DNA of 35,267 nucleotides from Alkaliphilus serpentinus (GCF_009017255.1 NZ_WBZB01000018.1:1-35267), one strand, 5' to 3'; numbered from the stretch's first letter, positions 1 to 8,510 are shown. The notes: generated by a model from the letters alone, not told the origin. Numbers and translations are program-made.

Positions 1-160
1 CAGGTTGTCCTCTCCATGTAAAGTCTTACTTTGGGGTGACTCAGGTGGGTCGACTTGACATGGAGCCTCTAGCAACCCGCTGTAAGCAGCGAGGGCAGCC
101 ACTTTTTCGACCTCGCTCACGATAACCGAGCTTAGGATGAATTAACAAAGCGGCTCCAGA
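1..160 (+). ncRNA. Probable structured non-coding RNA or long 5' leader (truncated by window start)
   Basis: No convincing reading frame is present, but the base composition is more GC-rich than its surroundings and helices are dense. Bases 12-19 pair with 58-65 (CTCCATGT/ACATGGAG), extended by 21-25 with 52-56. An outer pair may form between 3-7 (GGTTG) and 73-77 (CAACC). CGCTG 78-82 can pair with CAGCG 87-91, or GCGAGG 89-94 with CCTCGC 111-116. GGTCGA 48-53 lies in the loop of the first hairpin and complements TCGACC 107-112, a possible pseudoknot. I see no T-rich terminator before the small gene at 248, so it may be the leader of that gene or a separately processed RNA. I could not assign it to a known family; raiA-type and other large clostridial RNAs are candidates to test. 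Confidence 0.5.
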
Positions 161-247
161 TATAATAAATTTAAATTCTTCGTATTTCTAAGAAAAACGG
201 AGATATATAAAGAATAAATTTCAAAGAAAGAGATAGGAGGAAATTAT

Positions 248-424
248 ATGAGTACAAATGAAAGTATTTTGAAGGCCCTAAAAGAATCAAAGGAACCCTT
301 AAAGGCAGGGGAAATAGCTGGAATAACAGGCCTAGATAAAAAGGAAGTGGATAAGGCTATTAAAAGTCTTAAAGAAGAGGGTAAAATTAATTCTCCTAAG
401 AGGTGCTATTATTCAGCAGAGTAA
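248..424 (+). CDS. Small winged-helix (HTH) DNA-binding protein, 58 aa
   Basis: The product is a 58-residue protein beginning MSTNESILKALKES. Its pattern is a first helix (residues 5-14), a PLKAGEIAGITGL helix-turn-helix segment (17-29), a recognition-helix-like stretch KKEVDKAIKSLKEEG (31-45) and a short KINSPKRCYYSAE wing. This resembles the single-domain MarR/ArsR-like regulators seen in Clostridia that consist of little more than the winged helix. The start follows AGGAGG at 235-240 with 7-nt spacing. It sits directly after the structured RNA-like region and ends before a bidirectional terminator. The function as a DNA-binding regulator is inferred from the fold pattern only; targets are unknown. 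Confidence 0.8.
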   Translation: MSTNESILKALKESKEPLKAGEIAGITGLDKKEVDKAIKSLKEEGKINSPKRCYYSAE

Positions 425-446
425 AGCCAATAGGCTAGGAGAATAG

Positions 447-481
447 AAAAGGAAGCTGACAATGATGTTGCTTCCTTTTTC
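447..481. terminator. Bidirectional intrinsic terminator
   Basis: AAAAGGAAGC (447-456) pairs with GCTTCCTTTT (470-479). A T-run follows on the plus strand, and TTTT follows on the minus strand. It lies between the convergent genes ending at 424 (+) and 499 (-) and can serve both. Confidence 0.8.
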
Positions 482-498
482 TTATGAAGTTTAACTAA

Positions 499-621
499 TT
501 ATCTGAACCTTAATATGGTTTGGTAAATCCAACTAAAGGGTTTTATGATTACATAAACTACCACTTCAAATATGGCTTCAACCACCACCTGAAAAATAAA
601 TTCAAAAATCTCATCTAACAC
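499..621 (-). CDS. Candidate small hydrophobic (membrane) peptide, 40 aa
   Basis: This is a 40-codon minus-strand frame with a GTG start at 621. It reads MLDEIFEFIFQ, then a valine/isoleucine-rich stretch (residues 12-26) and a KPFSWIYQTILRFR tail. A GGGGTGA ribosome-binding-like sequence lies just upstream of the GTG. A TATAAT box (minus strand, 651-656) would place the transcript start about 20 nt before it. The gene ends shortly before a bidirectional terminator at 447-481. One amphipathic or transmembrane helix flanked by charged ends is expected. I do not recognise a family. The support is the coherent promoter, RBS, frame and terminator arrangement; the frame is short enough to be chance. 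Confidence 0.45.
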   Translation of the reverse strand: MLDEIFEFIFQVVVEAIFEVVVYVIIKPFSWIYQTILRFR

Positions 622-650
622 ATAGCATCACCCCTTAGTCCAGTAATTAA

Positions 651-656
651 ATTATA
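651..656 (-). promoter_or_regulatory. -10 box for the small hydrophobic peptide gene
   Basis: A perfect TATAAT is seen on the minus strand, about 22 nt before the likely RBS/GTG region of the 40-aa frame. The -35 region is not a good match to TTGACA. Confidence 0.35.
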
Positions 657-702
657 AAACAATCGATGGGAAAATACATATGGATAATAAATGAAAATTA
701 AA

Positions 703-735
703 CAAAAAAAATCATACCCGAAAGAAGGTATGATT
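703..735 (-). terminator. Minus-strand intrinsic terminator
   Basis: AATCATACC (710-718) pairs perfectly with GGTATGATT (727-735) around an 8-nt loop. On the minus strand this is followed by a T-run (703-709). No minus-strand gene lies immediately upstream, so it may stop antisense transcription from the helD start region or act as an upstream insulator. Confidence 0.6.
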
Positions 736-855
736 CACACCAATAGTTTATCAAAAAAACACCAGATTGGCAAGAAAAACTTAGAAAAACAGAGGAATTT
801 TTATTTACTATGAAAACCTCTATTACAAGGAGTATGACAATGAACCAATGTAGAT

Positions 856-884
856 TTGTAATATTTCATAAAATGGAATAGAAT
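856..884 (+). promoter_or_regulatory. Probable sigma-A promoter of helD
   Basis: TTGTAA (856-861) and TAGAAT (879-884) are separated by 17 bp, about 20 nt before the RBS of the helicase gene. Confidence 0.45.
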
Positions 885-913
885 TGTTTTACACTTCGAT
901 AAGGAGGGATATT

Positions 914-3187
914 ATGGAAGCACTAAAACATCCAGACTACAAAGCTGAGGATAAGAAGCTTAAGGAAGTAAAAAAGTGGGTTATTCATGAAAAAGCTACT
1001 GTGGAAAAGCAAGAGGATTCTTTAAAGGAGGAGATTAAAAAAATTAGGAAGGAAGTTCTTCATCTACAGGATGAGAGGCTTATAGCAAAGCAACAGCTTC
1101 ATCAATTTGCTGAAAGAAACTTAAAGAACTTAAAGTTTGCTGAGGAATCCCCTTATTTTGGCAGAGTAGACTTTCAAGAAAAAAATCGAGAAGAAATCGA
1201 GAAAATATATATAGGTAAATTTGGACTTCATGACCAGAGGGAAGATATGCCAGTAGTAGTAGATTGGAGAGCACCGGTGGCTGACATATATTATAGCGGC
1301 CATAGTAAAGAGGTTGGATTTAAAGCACCAGCAGGAGAGATCAAAGGTGAGATGCACTTGAAAAGAAGGTACGAAATTGTTGGTGGAAGTCTTTCTGCCA
1401 TCTATGATGAAAAAACCTCTGAAAATATCATTGAGGATAGCTTAAAGGGTAAGGGAGAATTTTTGATAGGGGCCTTAAATAAAACAACCAGCGGTAGATT
1501 GAAGGAGATCGTGGCTACTATTCAGGATCAACAGAATAAGATTATTCGAAGCGATAGTTTGAGGCCTCTGGTGGTTCAGGGTGTTGCAGGTAGTGGTAAA
1601 ACCACCATAGCCCTCCATAGAATGGCTTATCTGATATACAATAATAGAAAAAACCTACATACTGCAAATTATATGGTAATAGCCCCCAATAAGCTATTCC
1701 TAGACTATATTTCTGCAATATTGCCAGAACTTGGTGTAGATAACGTTAGACAAACCACCTTTGAGGATTGGGCAATGGGTATATTAGGAAGAAAGGTGAA
1801 GCTCACCAAAAGTCAGGATAAATTAAATTTGCTAGCTTCAAAGGAGAACATAAAGAAAGAGGTTATTGCTACTGCCTCTAAGCTTAAGGGATCTTTATTA
1901 TTCAGACGGGTAATAGATACCCATATACGAAGGCTTGAGGCAGGTCTGATGCCTATAGAGGGACTTAGCTACAATGGAATTCCGTTGCTGGAGCACACAA
2001 CCATTAGAGAGGTATTTTTAACCAGCAATCTTCATCTTTCCCTTGAGGAGAGGATCAAAAAGATGAAGACTTACCTGAAGGCAAGACTAAAGAAGGATAA
2101 GAAGGATATTAAGGATCAGGTGGATGCACGCTATCAGAAAAAGATTCTTAAGGCTAAGGCCTATAAGGATCAACAGGAGATTATTAGGCTTTATGATGAA
2201 AGGGATAGAATATTTGATGAAATTATAAGCAGCATTCCACAATTGGTGGATAATTATCTACAGCAGGTGACTAAGTTTAGTGCCATAGATTTTTATAAAG
2301 ATCTCATAAAAGAAAAGGATGAGTTAGCAAAGGCCTTTAGAGATAAAATGAGGGATGGGTTATTTGATGAGGTATGGCAGCATATATTTCATGAAATAGA
2401 AGGTGGGATTTTAGAGGCTGAGGATTTGACACCTTTGGCATACCTTCATATAAAGCTTATAGATTTTAAGGAAAGACATAAATACAATCATATTGTGGTG
2501 GATGAAGTTCAGGATTTTGACGAATTTCGACTGAGTCTTCTAAGAGAAATAGCCATTAATGATTCTTTTACCTTTGTAGGGGATATATCTCAAGGAATCT
2601 ACGGATATAGGGGAATTAATAGCTGGGAGAGGACAATGGAGAGGGTTTTCAAAGATAAAAACTACCATTATCATTTATTGACCACAAGCTATCGTTCAAC
2701 CATAGAAATAGTAGAGCTATCCAATAAAGTAATCAAAAAATGCAAGGGTTTAGACCCCCTCATGGCTGAACCTGTATTTAGACATGGGGAGGTGCCCTCC
2801 TTAGTAAAGGTAGGAGATCAGGCAGAAATGGCAGAAAAAATAGCTGAAAGAATAGAAGAGCTTAAGGATATAGGATATGCTACAATGGCCATTATTTGTA
2901 AGAATTTAGAAGAAACAAAGAGGGCATATGGGTATTTAGAAAACCTCTTAGAGGATGTAAAGCTTCTAACCGATGATGAAGATACCTTTATTAATGGAAT
3001 TGTGGTAATTCCTTCCTATTTATCAAAGGGTTTAGAATTTGATGGAGTATTTTTATGGAATGTTGATGAGGATCATTACACCGATGACCCTATGGATGTG
3101 AAGTTGTTATATGTAGGAATAACAAGAGCCCTCCATAGATTATATTTGTATTATCTCGGCAAACCTTCAAGGCTGTTAGATATATAA
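914..3187 (+). CDS. helD: HelD-type RNA polymerase recycling motor ATPase (UvrD/Rep-like helicase family)
   Basis: This is a 757-residue superfamily 1 helicase-like ATPase. HelD binds RNA polymerase and helps release it from DNA. The N-terminal 70 residues are highly charged and coiled-coil-like, as in the arm that enters the polymerase secondary channel. A Walker A motif, GVAGSGKTT, lies near residue 223, and DEVQDF (motif II) near 530. YRST, SKGLEF and VGITRALHR (motif VI, near 735) follow in the expected order. The length is typical for the Bacillus-type class. An upstream in-frame TTG at 884 exists, but AAGGAGG at 901-907 sits 6 nt before the ATG at 914, so I use that start. It is monocistronic and ends at a strong hairpin. 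An assignment as a plain DNA helicase is less likely because of the N-terminal coiled coil. Confidence 0.9.
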   Translation: MEALKHPDYKAEDKKLKEVKKWVIHEKATVEKQEDSLKEEIKKIRKEVLHLQDERLIAKQQLHQFAERNLKNLKFAEESPYFGRVDFQEKNREEIEKIYIGKFGLHDQREDMPVVVDWRAPVADIYYSGHSKEVGFKAPAGEIKGEMHLKRRYEIVGGSLSAIYDEKTSENIIEDSLKGKGEFLIGALNKTTSGRLKEIVATIQDQQNKIIRSDSLRPLVVQGVAGSGKTTIALHRMAYLIYNNRKNLHTANYMVIAPNKLFLDYISAILPELGVDNVRQTTFEDWAMGILGRKVKLTKSQDKLNLLASKENIKKEVIATASKLKGSLLFRRVIDTHIRRLEAGLMPIEGLSYNGIPLLEHTTIREVFLTSNLHLSLEERIKKMKTYLKARLKKDKKDIKDQVDARYQKKILKAKAYKDQQEIIRLYDERDRIFDEIISSIPQLVDNYLQQVTKFSAIDFYKDLIKEKDELAKAFRDKMRDGLFDEVWQHIFHEIEGGILEAEDLTPLAYLHIKLIDFKERHKYNHIVVDEVQDFDEFRLSLLREIAINDSFTFVGDISQGIYGYRGINSWERTMERVFKDKNYHYHLLTTSYRSTIEIVELSNKVIKKCKGLDPLMAEPVFRHGEVPSLVKVGDQAEMAEKIAERIEELKDIGYATMAIICKNLEETKRAYGYLENLLEDVKLLTDDEDTFINGIVVIPSYLSKGLEFDGVFLWNVDEDHYTDDPMDVKLLYVGITRALHRLYLYYLGKPSRLLDI

Positions 3188-3209
3188 TATGGAATATCCT
3201 ACTCAAATT

Positions 3210-3245
3210 AAAATGCGACAGGGAAATCGTCCCCTGTCGCATTTT
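3210..3245. terminator. Strong bidirectional terminator; also a GGGGACG-containing palindromic element
   Basis: AAAATGCGACAGGG (3210-3223) pairs with CCCTGTCGCATTTT (3232-3245), a 14-bp stem bounded by A/T tracts. It separates the convergent helD and ABC permease genes. The minus strand reads GACAGGGGACGAT across the loop, a core shared with the element at 18473-18502. Confidence 0.85.
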
Positions 3246-3257
3246 CCATTCATTAAT

Positions 3258-4550
3258 TTATGATAATCTACGTCTTGATTGAAGCTGCTTTTTCCAAGCG
3301 TGCATTCCTAAGGATAATCCTATTACACCATAGGCAACAAAGGCTCTAAAATATTCTCCTAATTGGGCATCTCCAAATAAATTCTTACCTGCGATAGGTG
3401 ATACAATGAAGAGGGTATGGAATAAAACTGTACCTAAAAGTGCGTGGCCTATATTGGCCTTTGTAACAGAGGCACCACCAATCAAGAGGGCGGCTATAGC
3501 GAACATACCAACCTGCTCATGGCTACCATAGGTACTTAGGGTTCCAAGATTTTGTAAGAAGAATAACTGCCCCCAAGCTGCTAGGAGGGTTGAAATAACG
3601 ATAGCTGTTACTCTTACTTTATCGGACTTTATACCAGATACAGTTGCAACATGCCTATCTTGGCCTACGGTTCTAAAATCTTGACCGATTTTGGCTTTAG
3701 AAATGAAAATATTAAACAAACAAAGGAGCCCGATAATAACCATTGTTATAATAGGAACCTTAATATTATTAAGTAGGGAATTACTGTTGGTAATTATTAT
3801 GGAATATATAACAAGTGAAATTCCGGCTAAGACATAGCCAATCATCCTTAGTTTTATCTTGCCCTTTAGATAATTGGGAACCCCTTTAATATACTTATAG
3901 ATATTAAATCCGCCAATTAATATAGAGGCAGAACCAAGCATCATAAGGGTTTTGGGAAAGGTCCATCTTAGTAGATCATCGATTGCATATTTTAATCCTC
4001 CAGTTAAATCTATAGAAACCCTTAACCCTACACCAGAGCTTAGAAGTAAAGTTTCATTATGCATGGGTATAACACTTCCCACCATTATTAAGAAAACCAG
4101 CTGATAGAGGCCGTTGGCAAAAAAACCAAGAATCAGGCTAGTGATCATTTCTTGACCCTTAGTTTTATTTAATAGTTTACCTGTTAGGTATCCAAATATA
4201 ATGGCTAAGGGGGCTGAAATTAAAACACATAGGAAAAAGCCCTGCCAACCAACAATACCCCAGTGGGTAACCATTATAATTGCCACCTGTCCAGCCATGG
4301 CTCCTAGAACAATAGCGAAATTTAAACCCATACCTGCCAACACTGGAATGATTAATGCTAAAACAAGGAAGGAATTTCTAGCTATTCTTGTGATTAAATC
4401 GTTAATAAAAAATGCAAAGGTTAAGTTTGAGAAATAAAAACCAATATAGCAGATAATCACAAACATAATTGTTACCATATTATTAAGGGCGAACTTCTTA
4501 ATTTTATCTAACACCGAATCTTTTTTATTTACTTCAATCAATTCTGCCAT
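3258..4550 (-). CDS. ABC transporter permease (nucleoside/sugar, BmpA-associated YufP/YufQ/RbsC-like family), 430 aa
   Basis: This is a very hydrophobic integral membrane protein with about 8-10 predicted transmembrane segments. It is of the branched-chain-amino-acid/ribose permease superfamily (PF02653). A motif region near the C-terminus, AIAALLIGGASVTKANIGHALLG, is typical of permeases in nucleoside-type importers. The cytosolic loop with GQDRHVATVSGI matches the conserved GxNxxAAxxSGI-type coupling element. The last gene of the four-gene operon, it follows the other permease by 1 nt if started at the ATG at 4550 (GGAG 6 nt upstream). A GTG four codons earlier (4562) would overlap. A long central insertion makes it larger than the partner permease. 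Substrate unknown. Confidence 0.85.
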   Translation of the reverse strand: MAELIEVNKKDSVLDKIKKFALNNMVTIMFVIICYIGFYFSNLTFAFFINDLITRIARNSFLVLALIIPVLAGMGLNFAIVLGAMAGQVAIIMVTHWGIVGWQGFFLCVLISAPLAIIFGYLTGKLLNKTKGQEMITSLILGFFANGLYQLVFLIMVGSVIPMHNETLLLSSGVGLRVSIDLTGGLKYAIDDLLRWTFPKTLMMLGSASILIGGFNIYKYIKGVPNYLKGKIKLRMIGYVLAGISLVIYSIIITNSNSLLNNIKVPIITMVIIGLLCLFNIFISKAKIGQDFRTVGQDRHVATVSGIKSDKVRVTAIVISTLLAAWGQLFFLQNLGTLSTYGSHEQVGMFAIAALLIGGASVTKANIGHALLGTVLFHTLFIVSPIAGKNLFGDAQLGEYFRAFVAYGVIGLSLGMHAWKKQLQSRRRLS

Positions 4551-4551
4551 A

Positions 4552-5592
4552 TTACTCTCCACCTCCCACCTGTGTCAATGCATATAATATAATACCATTG
4601 CTCACAATAATTCTAGTTATTTCCGCTAAGCTTCCTTCAGTTAACATTTTGTTTGCAACAGGCAATGCCACAACAAGTAATCCTTGAAAAAGGAAGGTTC
4701 CAATAAATACATGGGATATGGAAGCCTTTTTAACAGTTGCGCCACCGATAAGGATGGCTGCTACAGCAGAAAAGCCCATAAACATAGGAGCTTGATAAAG
4801 CTGTATAAAGCCAAAACTCTGGCTATAAACTATGATTCCTATTGCTCCCAATACAGTAGATAAAATAGCACCAAAAATCCTGTATTTATTAACATTTAAT
4901 CCTGATGCAGTTGCAAATCTAGGATTATCACCCACAGCCTTCATAGCAATTCCTGCTTTACTTCTAAGGATAATCCATACGATAAAGTTCATGGTTATAA
5001 GAAATAATAATAAACCTGTGGGAATTGTTAAATTACCAATGTTTATGGCAGCAAAATTGTTTAGTATTTTATCATATCTCTCAGTAAGGGTTATTGTGGT
5101 CCTTAATCCCCCACCAATAATCCAAGCAATCTCATCACTCTTAAAGGGCAAAATCATCCAGCCAATACTCATTAAAGATACTGCTGAAAATCCTGCGTAG
5201 GTGGCCACCATCATTTCAGAACCCTTTACCTTATTGAGTAGAATACCATATCCCCAACCAACAACAACTGCTATTGGAATTGAAACAAGGATAGCAGTAA
5301 AAAGGGCTGTAAATCCTACTAAATCAAGCTCTATACTGATAAGTCCACCAATAAGACCACAAAGTATACCTAAAGGCAATCCAAAGTTCAAGCCTATTCC
5401 ACATAAGATGCCTGGTACCATCGCCAGTACCAAGACCCCGTGCATACCAGTTCTCACCAATGTATCTGAAAGGAGACCTGCAATAGAGAGATTATATATT
5501 ATTGCCAATACACAGAGAGATAGCAGGAAGGATACTATAATAATCCGAGGCAATCCAAATTGTTTAATAAATACATGCAGTTTATTCCTCAT
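4552..5592 (-). CDS. ABC transporter permease (RbsC/YufP-like), 346 aa
   Basis: This is the second integral membrane subunit of the importer, with about 8-9 hydrophobic segments. It has the same family signature as its partner: MKAVGDNPRFATASGLN in the cytosolic loop and FSAVAAILIGGATVKKASISH near the C-terminus. The first permease carries the equivalent blocks, so the two form a heterodimeric channel. The ATG at 5592 has a near-perfect AAGGAGG inside the end of the upstream ATPase gene, and the ATPase stop is only 1 nt away, so translation is likely coupled. The family covers sugars, nucleosides and related solutes; this sequence alone does not give the substrate. Confidence 0.88.
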   Translation of the reverse strand: MRNKLHVFIKQFGLPRIIIVSFLLSLCVLAIIYNLSIAGLLSDTLVRTGMHGVLVLAMVPGILCGIGLNFGLPLGILCGLIGGLISIELDLVGFTALFTAILVSIPIAVVVGWGYGILLNKVKGSEMMVATYAGFSAVSLMSIGWMILPFKSDEIAWIIGGGLRTTITLTERYDKILNNFAAINIGNLTIPTGLLLFLITMNFIVWIILRSKAGIAMKAVGDNPRFATASGLNVNKYRIFGAILSTVLGAIGIIVYSQSFGFIQLYQAPMFMGFSAVAAILIGGATVKKASISHVFIGTFLFQGLLVVALPVANKMLTEGSLAEITRIIVSNGIILYALTQVGGGE

Positions 5593-5593
5593 A

Positions 5594-7198
5594 TTAAATT
5601 ACCTCCTTACTCTTGAGTTTATTGTATTCACCTGACATCATTAGACCATAATCTGTATCACTGTCATCTGGCTTAAGGATTCCTTCAATTTTACCCTCGC
5701 TCACTATGGCAATTCTATGACAGATGGATCTAAGTTCAGCCAATTCACTAGAAGTTATTATTATGGTAATACCCAACTCTTTGTTTAATTTAATAAGGGT
5801 ATCTAAAACTAGTTTCTTTGCACCTATATCAATACCCCTTGTAGGTTCTGAAACCAAAAGGATCATGGGGTCTAGGGTTAGTGCTCTGGCAATACATACC
5901 TTCTGCTGATTGCCACCACTTAGTCTTCTTGTAATCTGTTCAGGTCCAATACAACGTATATCCAACTTCTGAATCATTTCTAAGGCGTGCTTTCGGATCT
6001 CACTATGGTTCTTCTGACTAAATAACCCGTATTTCTTTATAAATTTATCTTTGTTTTGCATAGCGGTTATGGCAATATTCATTTCAATGGAAGTATCCAA
6101 TAGAAGACCCACACCCCTCCGGTCCTCAGATACAAAGGCTAGGTTTCTCTTGATAGATTCCTTCGGATTATTGAGAGTTAAAGGCTGGCCATTAATCAAT
6201 ACCTCACCCCATGCAGGGTACAAACCCATTATCCCATTTGCTATACCAATTTTACCCTGTCCAGCTAATCCGCCTATTCCGAGTATTTCTCCCTGATAAA
6301 TATCAAGATTTAAATTTCGAACTTCTTCGCCGGGCATAGCTACATTAAATCCCTTTAAAGATATTGAAACGGGCTGATTATCATAGTCTTTTACATCATG
6401 CTGTACCATGCTTTCTATTTGTCTACCAACCATTAATTCAGCCATTTCAAATACATTGGTATCAGCCTTATTTTTTCTGGTGATAAATTGACCATCCCTT
6501 AAGATTGTTATATTATCAGCTACCTCCATAACCTCATCCAATCTATGGGTTATAAAAATGATTGCTATTCCTGTACTGGCAATTTTTTTCATAGCCTTAA
6601 GTAGGTTTTCTGCCTCGCTTTCAGTTAATACGGCTGTTGGTTCATCGAAAACCAAAACCTTTATGTTTTGCTTGTCAATTTCACGGGCAATTTCAATAAA
6701 TTGCATATATCCTACAGGAAGTCCTGCAACCTTTACCCATTCCTCAATCCCAATATCTAATGTATCAAGGGCTTTTCTTGCTTCTTTATTCATCTCATCA
6801 AAGTCTATTTGCTTCAAGGGGGCTGGCATTAATCTATTCATAAAATCCTTTTTTATCAATTCTCTGTTGAGCTTTATGTTTTCGGTAATTGTGTAGCCTG
6901 GTATCAGCATAAACTCTTGGTGAACCATGCCAATGCCTAAATTCATAGCCTGTAGTGGTGAATGAATATCTACTTTATTACCCTCTAGCTCTATTTCCCC
7001 CTGAAAGCCACCAGTGGAATGAATAACAGACATTCCGAACAGTATATTCATTAGGGTAGATTTACCTGCTCCATTTTCACCAAGAAGTGCATGGATTTCG
7101 CCGGCCTTAATCTCTAGATTAATGTTATTCAAAACCCTTGTTCCATAATATTCCTTTGATATATTATTCATCTTCAAAACATATTGCTGTGATTTCAA
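5594..7198 (-). CDS. ABC transporter ATPase with two nucleotide-binding domains (YufO/RbsA/MglA-like), 534 aa
   Basis: This double-domain ATPase powers the importer. NBD1 has a canonical Walker A, GENGAGKST (about residues 40-48), and Walker B VLVFDEPTAVLT (from about 181). Its signature loop reads LPVGYMQFIEI, so the LSGGQ is degenerate. NBD2 has a degenerate P-loop (GGLAGQGKIG) but a canonical LSGGNQQK signature and SEPTRGIDIGAK Walker B. This asymmetry, with one competent composite site, is typical of the RbsA/MglA/YufO family. The start is TTG at 7198, preceded by AAGGAGG at 7206-7212. It follows the binding-protein gene with an 88-bp gap that contains a terminator-like hairpin and lies 1 nt before the permease gene. 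Confidence 0.9.
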   Translation of the reverse strand: MKSQQYVLKMNNISKEYYGTRVLNNINLEIKAGEIHALLGENGAGKSTLMNILFGMSVIHSTGGFQGEIELEGNKVDIHSPLQAMNLGIGMVHQEFMLIPGYTITENIKLNRELIKKDFMNRLMPAPLKQIDFDEMNKEARKALDTLDIGIEEWVKVAGLPVGYMQFIEIAREIDKQNIKVLVFDEPTAVLTESEAENLLKAMKKIASTGIAIIFITHRLDEVMEVADNITILRDGQFITRKNKADTNVFEMAELMVGRQIESMVQHDVKDYDNQPVSISLKGFNVAMPGEEVRNLNLDIYQGEILGIGGLAGQGKIGIANGIMGLYPAWGEVLINGQPLTLNNPKESIKRNLAFVSEDRRGVGLLLDTSIEMNIAITAMQNKDKFIKKYGLFSQKNHSEIRKHALEMIQKLDIRCIGPEQITRRLSGGNQQKVCIARALTLDPMILLVSEPTRGIDIGAKKLVLDTLIKLNKELGITIIITSSELAELRSICHRIAIVSEGKIEGILKPDDSDTDYGLMMSGEYNKLKSKEVI

Positions 7199-7230
7199 AG
7201 GGATACCTCCTTAAATAGAAATTCTATTCT

Positions 7231-7266
7231 TAAAAATGCAAGGTTGCAAATTTAGCAACCTTGCAT
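7231..7266 (-). terminator. Intra-operon attenuating terminator after the binding-protein gene
   Basis: On the minus strand ATGCAAGGTTGC and GCAACCTTGCAT (7255-7266 with 7236-7247) form a perfect 12-bp stem followed by TTTT. It lies between the lipoprotein gene and the ATPase gene. Partial termination here would give more lipoprotein than membrane complex, as is common for ABC importers. Confidence 0.75.
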
Positions 7267-7286
7267 AAAACAACATATTTTTATTA

Positions 7287-8450
7287 CTAGAATATGATAT
7301 GGTCTGATAGGTATAAGAAATAGTTGTTATAATCGCCATAGTTGCTTAACTGTACCTTTCCACCTGCAATGTCTTCTAGAATTTCAACTAATTTAGCTTG
7401 ATCAACCTTATCAGTGGTATTGCCATCTAAGTAGGCTCTAACGTACTCAACACCAGCTTCTATATACATCATATTCACTGGAACTGGCCAGGTTGCAACT
7501 CTACCACCTGCATCTGCAGCTTTAATCTTATTCTCTAGTTCAGTTCTTATAAAGTCAATGTCACCCTTCTTATCGTCAGGAATGGAAACACCAAGGGCTG
7601 CAGGTAGTGCATGATATGGAGAAGGACAACATTGCACTGGGAAGATGGCTCCTTCCTCAATAGTTGATCTGATCATTGGCTCCATCATCGCACAGTTGGT
7701 TCCAAAGAAGGCAGTATCCTTACCGTATTCATCAACTTTTCTTGGTAGATCTTCAAGGATAAATTGCTGTGTTCCAGGAACTCCTGCATCTCCTGTTGGA
7801 TCTGGAGCGTCGGCTTCAACAAATATTAGACCAATTTTTTCGGCTTCTTCCTTCATCATATCTCTTCTTTTAGCAAGCATTTCATAGGACATATGTCTAG
7901 GGAATGAGTAATGAACAAGAACTTTCGCTCCCATTTCCTTAGCGTGTTGGGCTATTTGAGGACCTCTTGCTAAGTCATTTGTTTGAAGGATTATATCTCC
8001 CTTACTGGCAATCATATCTGGGTCTTCACCAGGAACGCCTAGGAAGAAGAAGATATCTGGTCTAATTTCTCTAACTCTATCTATGGCTGCTGCAGCACCA
8101 GGAACTGCTTGAACCATAACAATAGCTTTAACATCGGGGTCTGAAGCCATAGCCATCATATTAGTGATGGTGGTTTCTTGCTCCTGCATAAACTTATCAG
8201 GATATGTAGCAGTAATGATCATGTCTCCGTACTTTTCCTTCATTTTTTGAGCTAAGCGGAATTCTTCTTCCCCCTGACTTACAGTACCAGTCATGATACC
8301 AATCTTGTATGCAGACTTTTCTGGGGCATCCGCAGGACTTTCAGCAGCTTCTCCACCTGTTGCAGGAGTTTCTTCAGCTGGCTTACTACATGCTGCCATT
8401 CCTAAAACTAGTACTAAAACTAATAAAACAGCAATTAATTTTTTCAACAT
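7287..8450 (-). CDS. DUF3798-family substrate-binding lipoprotein of an ABC importer, 387 aa
   Basis: The N-terminus has KK, a hydrophobic leucine/valine core and a lipobox-like MAAC, so Cys21 is the probable lipid anchor. A Pro/Ala/Glu-rich linker (about 22-46) follows. The mature part starts YKIGIMTGTVSQGEEEF and has the alternating strand/helix pattern of a periplasmic-binding-protein type I fold. Conserved-looking blocks include ADAPDPTGDAG and FGTNCAMMEPMIRST. I recognise it as the DUF3798 family (PF12683), annotated only as putative lipoproteins. Being first in an operon with a double ATPase and two permeases makes it the solute receptor. The ligand is unknown and it is not an evident BmpA-type nucleoside receptor. 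Confidence 0.85.
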   Translation of the reverse strand: MLKKLIAVLLVLVLVLGMAACSKPAEETPATGGEAAESPADAPEKSAYKIGIMTGTVSQGEEEFRLAQKMKEKYGDMIITATYPDKFMQEQETTITNMMAMASDPDVKAIVMVQAVPGAAAAIDRVREIRPDIFFFLGVPGEDPDMIASKGDIILQTNDLARGPQIAQHAKEMGAKVLVHYSFPRHMSYEMLAKRRDMMKEEAEKIGLIFVEADAPDPTGDAGVPGTQQFILEDLPRKVDEYGKDTAFFGTNCAMMEPMIRSTIEEGAIFPVQCCPSPYHALPAALGVSIPDDKKGDIDFIRTELENKIKAADAGGRVATWPVPVNMMYIEAGVEYVRAYLDGNTTDKVDQAKLVEILEDIAGGKVQLSNYGDYNNYFLYLSDHIIF

Positions 8451-8510
8451 CTTTTTTCCCCCTTAAAATTTTTTTACTGCTTTTCCCCCTCCCTTTAGGA
8501 AAGGTATTGC

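Noticed and set aside
741-855. 22-codon minus-strand frame (MKYYKSTLVHC...) upstream of helD
   Set aside because: No RBS and no family resemblance; likely chance.
5201-5635. 144-codon plus-strand frame opposite the permease and ATPase genes
   Set aside because: It is antisense to two well-supported genes, has no RBS, and its composition (Pro/Ile/Thr-rich) is that of a shadow frame.
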